Positions 5,448-6,286 of a stretch of DNA of 6,286 nt are shown piece after piece. Within the stretch, counting starts at the first letter, position 1, and each line of letters begins with the position of its first letter. Source of the DNA: SHZI01 sp964371995 (GTDB lineage: Bacteria > Pseudomonadota > Gammaproteobacteria > Steroidobacterales > GCA-2729495); assembly GCA_964371995.1 (NCBI GenBank), contig CAYJPG010000131.1, positions 1 to 6,286 on the forward strand, written 5' to 3'. Below the pieces are notes generated by a model that was given only the letters and a program-made list of their open reading frames with translations, ran no database searches and was not told where the DNA came from. A program made the translations under genes and the position numbers.

Positions 5448-6286
5448 TCAGGCTATGCATTCAACCACCAACTGCACGGTACGCGACTGCCGCCAGGTAT
5501 TCACATCAAGGCGATAAACGAGACGGACCGGCGCGTTCCGGGCGCTGTCCAGTGGTGCCTGATTGAAGGCCACCGCATCGAGCAGTGGGCCGCCATCAGG
5601 ATGCCGTACGCGCATACGCAGATGCTTCTCGCCAATCACCCGCTGCTCGTAGAGCGTAAACACGTTGTCGAAGAGCGGCTCAGGAAAACCCTGTCCCCAC
5701 GGCCCGGCAGCAGCAAGGATCTCGGCCAGATCCAGCTGCAGATCCTCCGCTGCCAGCGCACCGTCAGCCCACAGGCTGTCGTCGCTGCCGGAGATGTCGC
5801 GCAGCCTGCCGACTTCGGCAGCAAACGCCGAGCGGAAGCTGTCCAGATCGGCTTCCGCCAGCGTGATACCGGCGGCCATTGCATGACCACCGAATCGTAC
5901 TGCGGGCCCGGACATGGTCGTCAGCGCCGCCGCCATCGCATCGCGCACATGCAGCCCTTCGACCGAGCGTGCCGAGCCGCGCAGCATGCCCGTCTCCGTA
6001 CAGCGCGCGAAAGCGATCGCAGGACGGCCGGTGAGATCCTTGAGCCGGTTTGCAACCAGCCCGACGATACCCGGATGCCAGCTCTCATCGAAGAGACAGA
6101 CTGCCGCCTCCACGGCACCGAGCCGTGCGCCGACATCGTTCAGCAGCGCCTCAGCCTCGCCCTGCATCTGCTGCTGCAGGGCGCGTCGCTCTGTATTCAG
6201 CGCATTGAGCCGCGCCGCCAGCACCTGTGCCGTCGCCGCGTCAGCCGCCAGCAGACAATCGATACCGATGGTCATGTCCTCGAGCC
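5448..6286 (-). CDS. recJ: Single-stranded-DNA exonuclease RecJ, C-terminal half (5' end outside window)
   Basis: About 279 codons are open from the right edge to TGA 5450-5448. RecJ degrades single-stranded DNA 5' to 3' in recombination (RecFOR pathway), mismatch repair and base excision repair. The visible part aligns with the C-terminal half of E. coli RecJ (577 residues). It opens with ALNTERRALQQQM (a helix after the catalytic DHH core), then ESWHPGIVGLVANRLK and GRPAIAFA, and GSARSVEGLHVRD followed by FGGHAMAAG of the DHHA1 domain. The C-terminal OB-fold part includes AGPWGQGFPEPLFD, VIGEKHLRM and GPLLDAVAFN. The metal-binding DHH motifs of the N-terminal domain lie beyond the edge. The ATG at 6275 is not the start: the frame continues upstream (codons for Leu-Glu-Asp) and the homology is internal. 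Its stop is 80 nt upstream of prfB; this gene order is shared with E. coli. Confidence 0.96.
   Translation of the reverse strand, partial: LEDMTIGIDCLLAADAATAQVLAARLNALNTERRALQQQMQGEAEALLNDVGARLGAVEAAVCLFDESWHPGIVGLVANRLKDLTGRPAIAFARCTETGMLRGSARSVEGLHVRDAMAAALTTMSGPAVRFGGHAMAAGITLAEADLDSFRSAFAAEVGRLRDISGSDDSLWADGALAAEDLQLDLAEILAAAGPWGQGFPEPLFDNVFTLYEQRVIGEKHLRMRVRHPDGGPLLDAVAFNQAPLDSARNAPVRLVYRLDVNTWRQSRTVQLVVECIA

Noticed and set aside
5448..6275. Treating ATG 6275 as the start of a complete 275-residue gene.
   Set aside because: The frame is open to the edge, and the protein aligns with the middle to end of RecJ, which should be about twice as long.

Overview
The window (6,286 bp, GC-rich) looks like ordinary chromosomal core sequence from a Gammaproteobacterium. 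The minus-strand order recJ-prfB-lysS is the arrangement known from E. coli and relatives, every recognisable protein resembles its proteobacterial homologue, and there are no mobile elements, tRNAs, rRNAs or CRISPR arrays. Genus cannot be assigned from the sequence alone.

Layout, left to right. Positions 1-184 (minus) hold a very short gene cut by the window edge just before its expected last residue. Its C-terminal motif (GGPxGPEPTRYGDWERxGRCxD) is that of the DUF1674/SDHAF4-like succinate dehydrogenase assembly factors. It is divergent, across a gap of about 76 bp, from a plus-strand ygfZ (261-1106), a folate-binding GcvT-like protein used in Fe-S cluster maintenance. From 1088 to the right edge everything is on the minus strand. 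In transcription order this is the 3' half of recJ (6286-5448), prfB (5367-4272, with the programmed +1 frameshift), lysS (4268-2793), a small uncharacterised lipoprotein (2753-2298) and nhaA (2284-1088). The nhaA and ygfZ coding sequences overlap tail to tail by 19 bp.

How the genes fit together. The left pair is plausibly about building respiratory complex II: an SDHAF4-like factor acts on the flavoprotein subunit and YgfZ acts on Fe-S proteins. The right block is a housekeeping group: single-strand exonuclease, release factor 2, lysyl-tRNA synthetase. It is extended by two membrane or envelope genes, and short gaps (3 nt prfB-lysS, 39 nt lysS-lipoprotein, 13 nt lipoprotein-nhaA) suggest read-through into nhaA. 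RF2 is self-regulated by the in-frame UGA at codon 25.

No novel defence, mobile or RNA-based system was found. The points most worth a second look are the edge-truncated SDHAF4-like gene beside ygfZ, the prfB recoding site, the unknown lipoprotein and its tight link to nhaA, and the convergent overlap.
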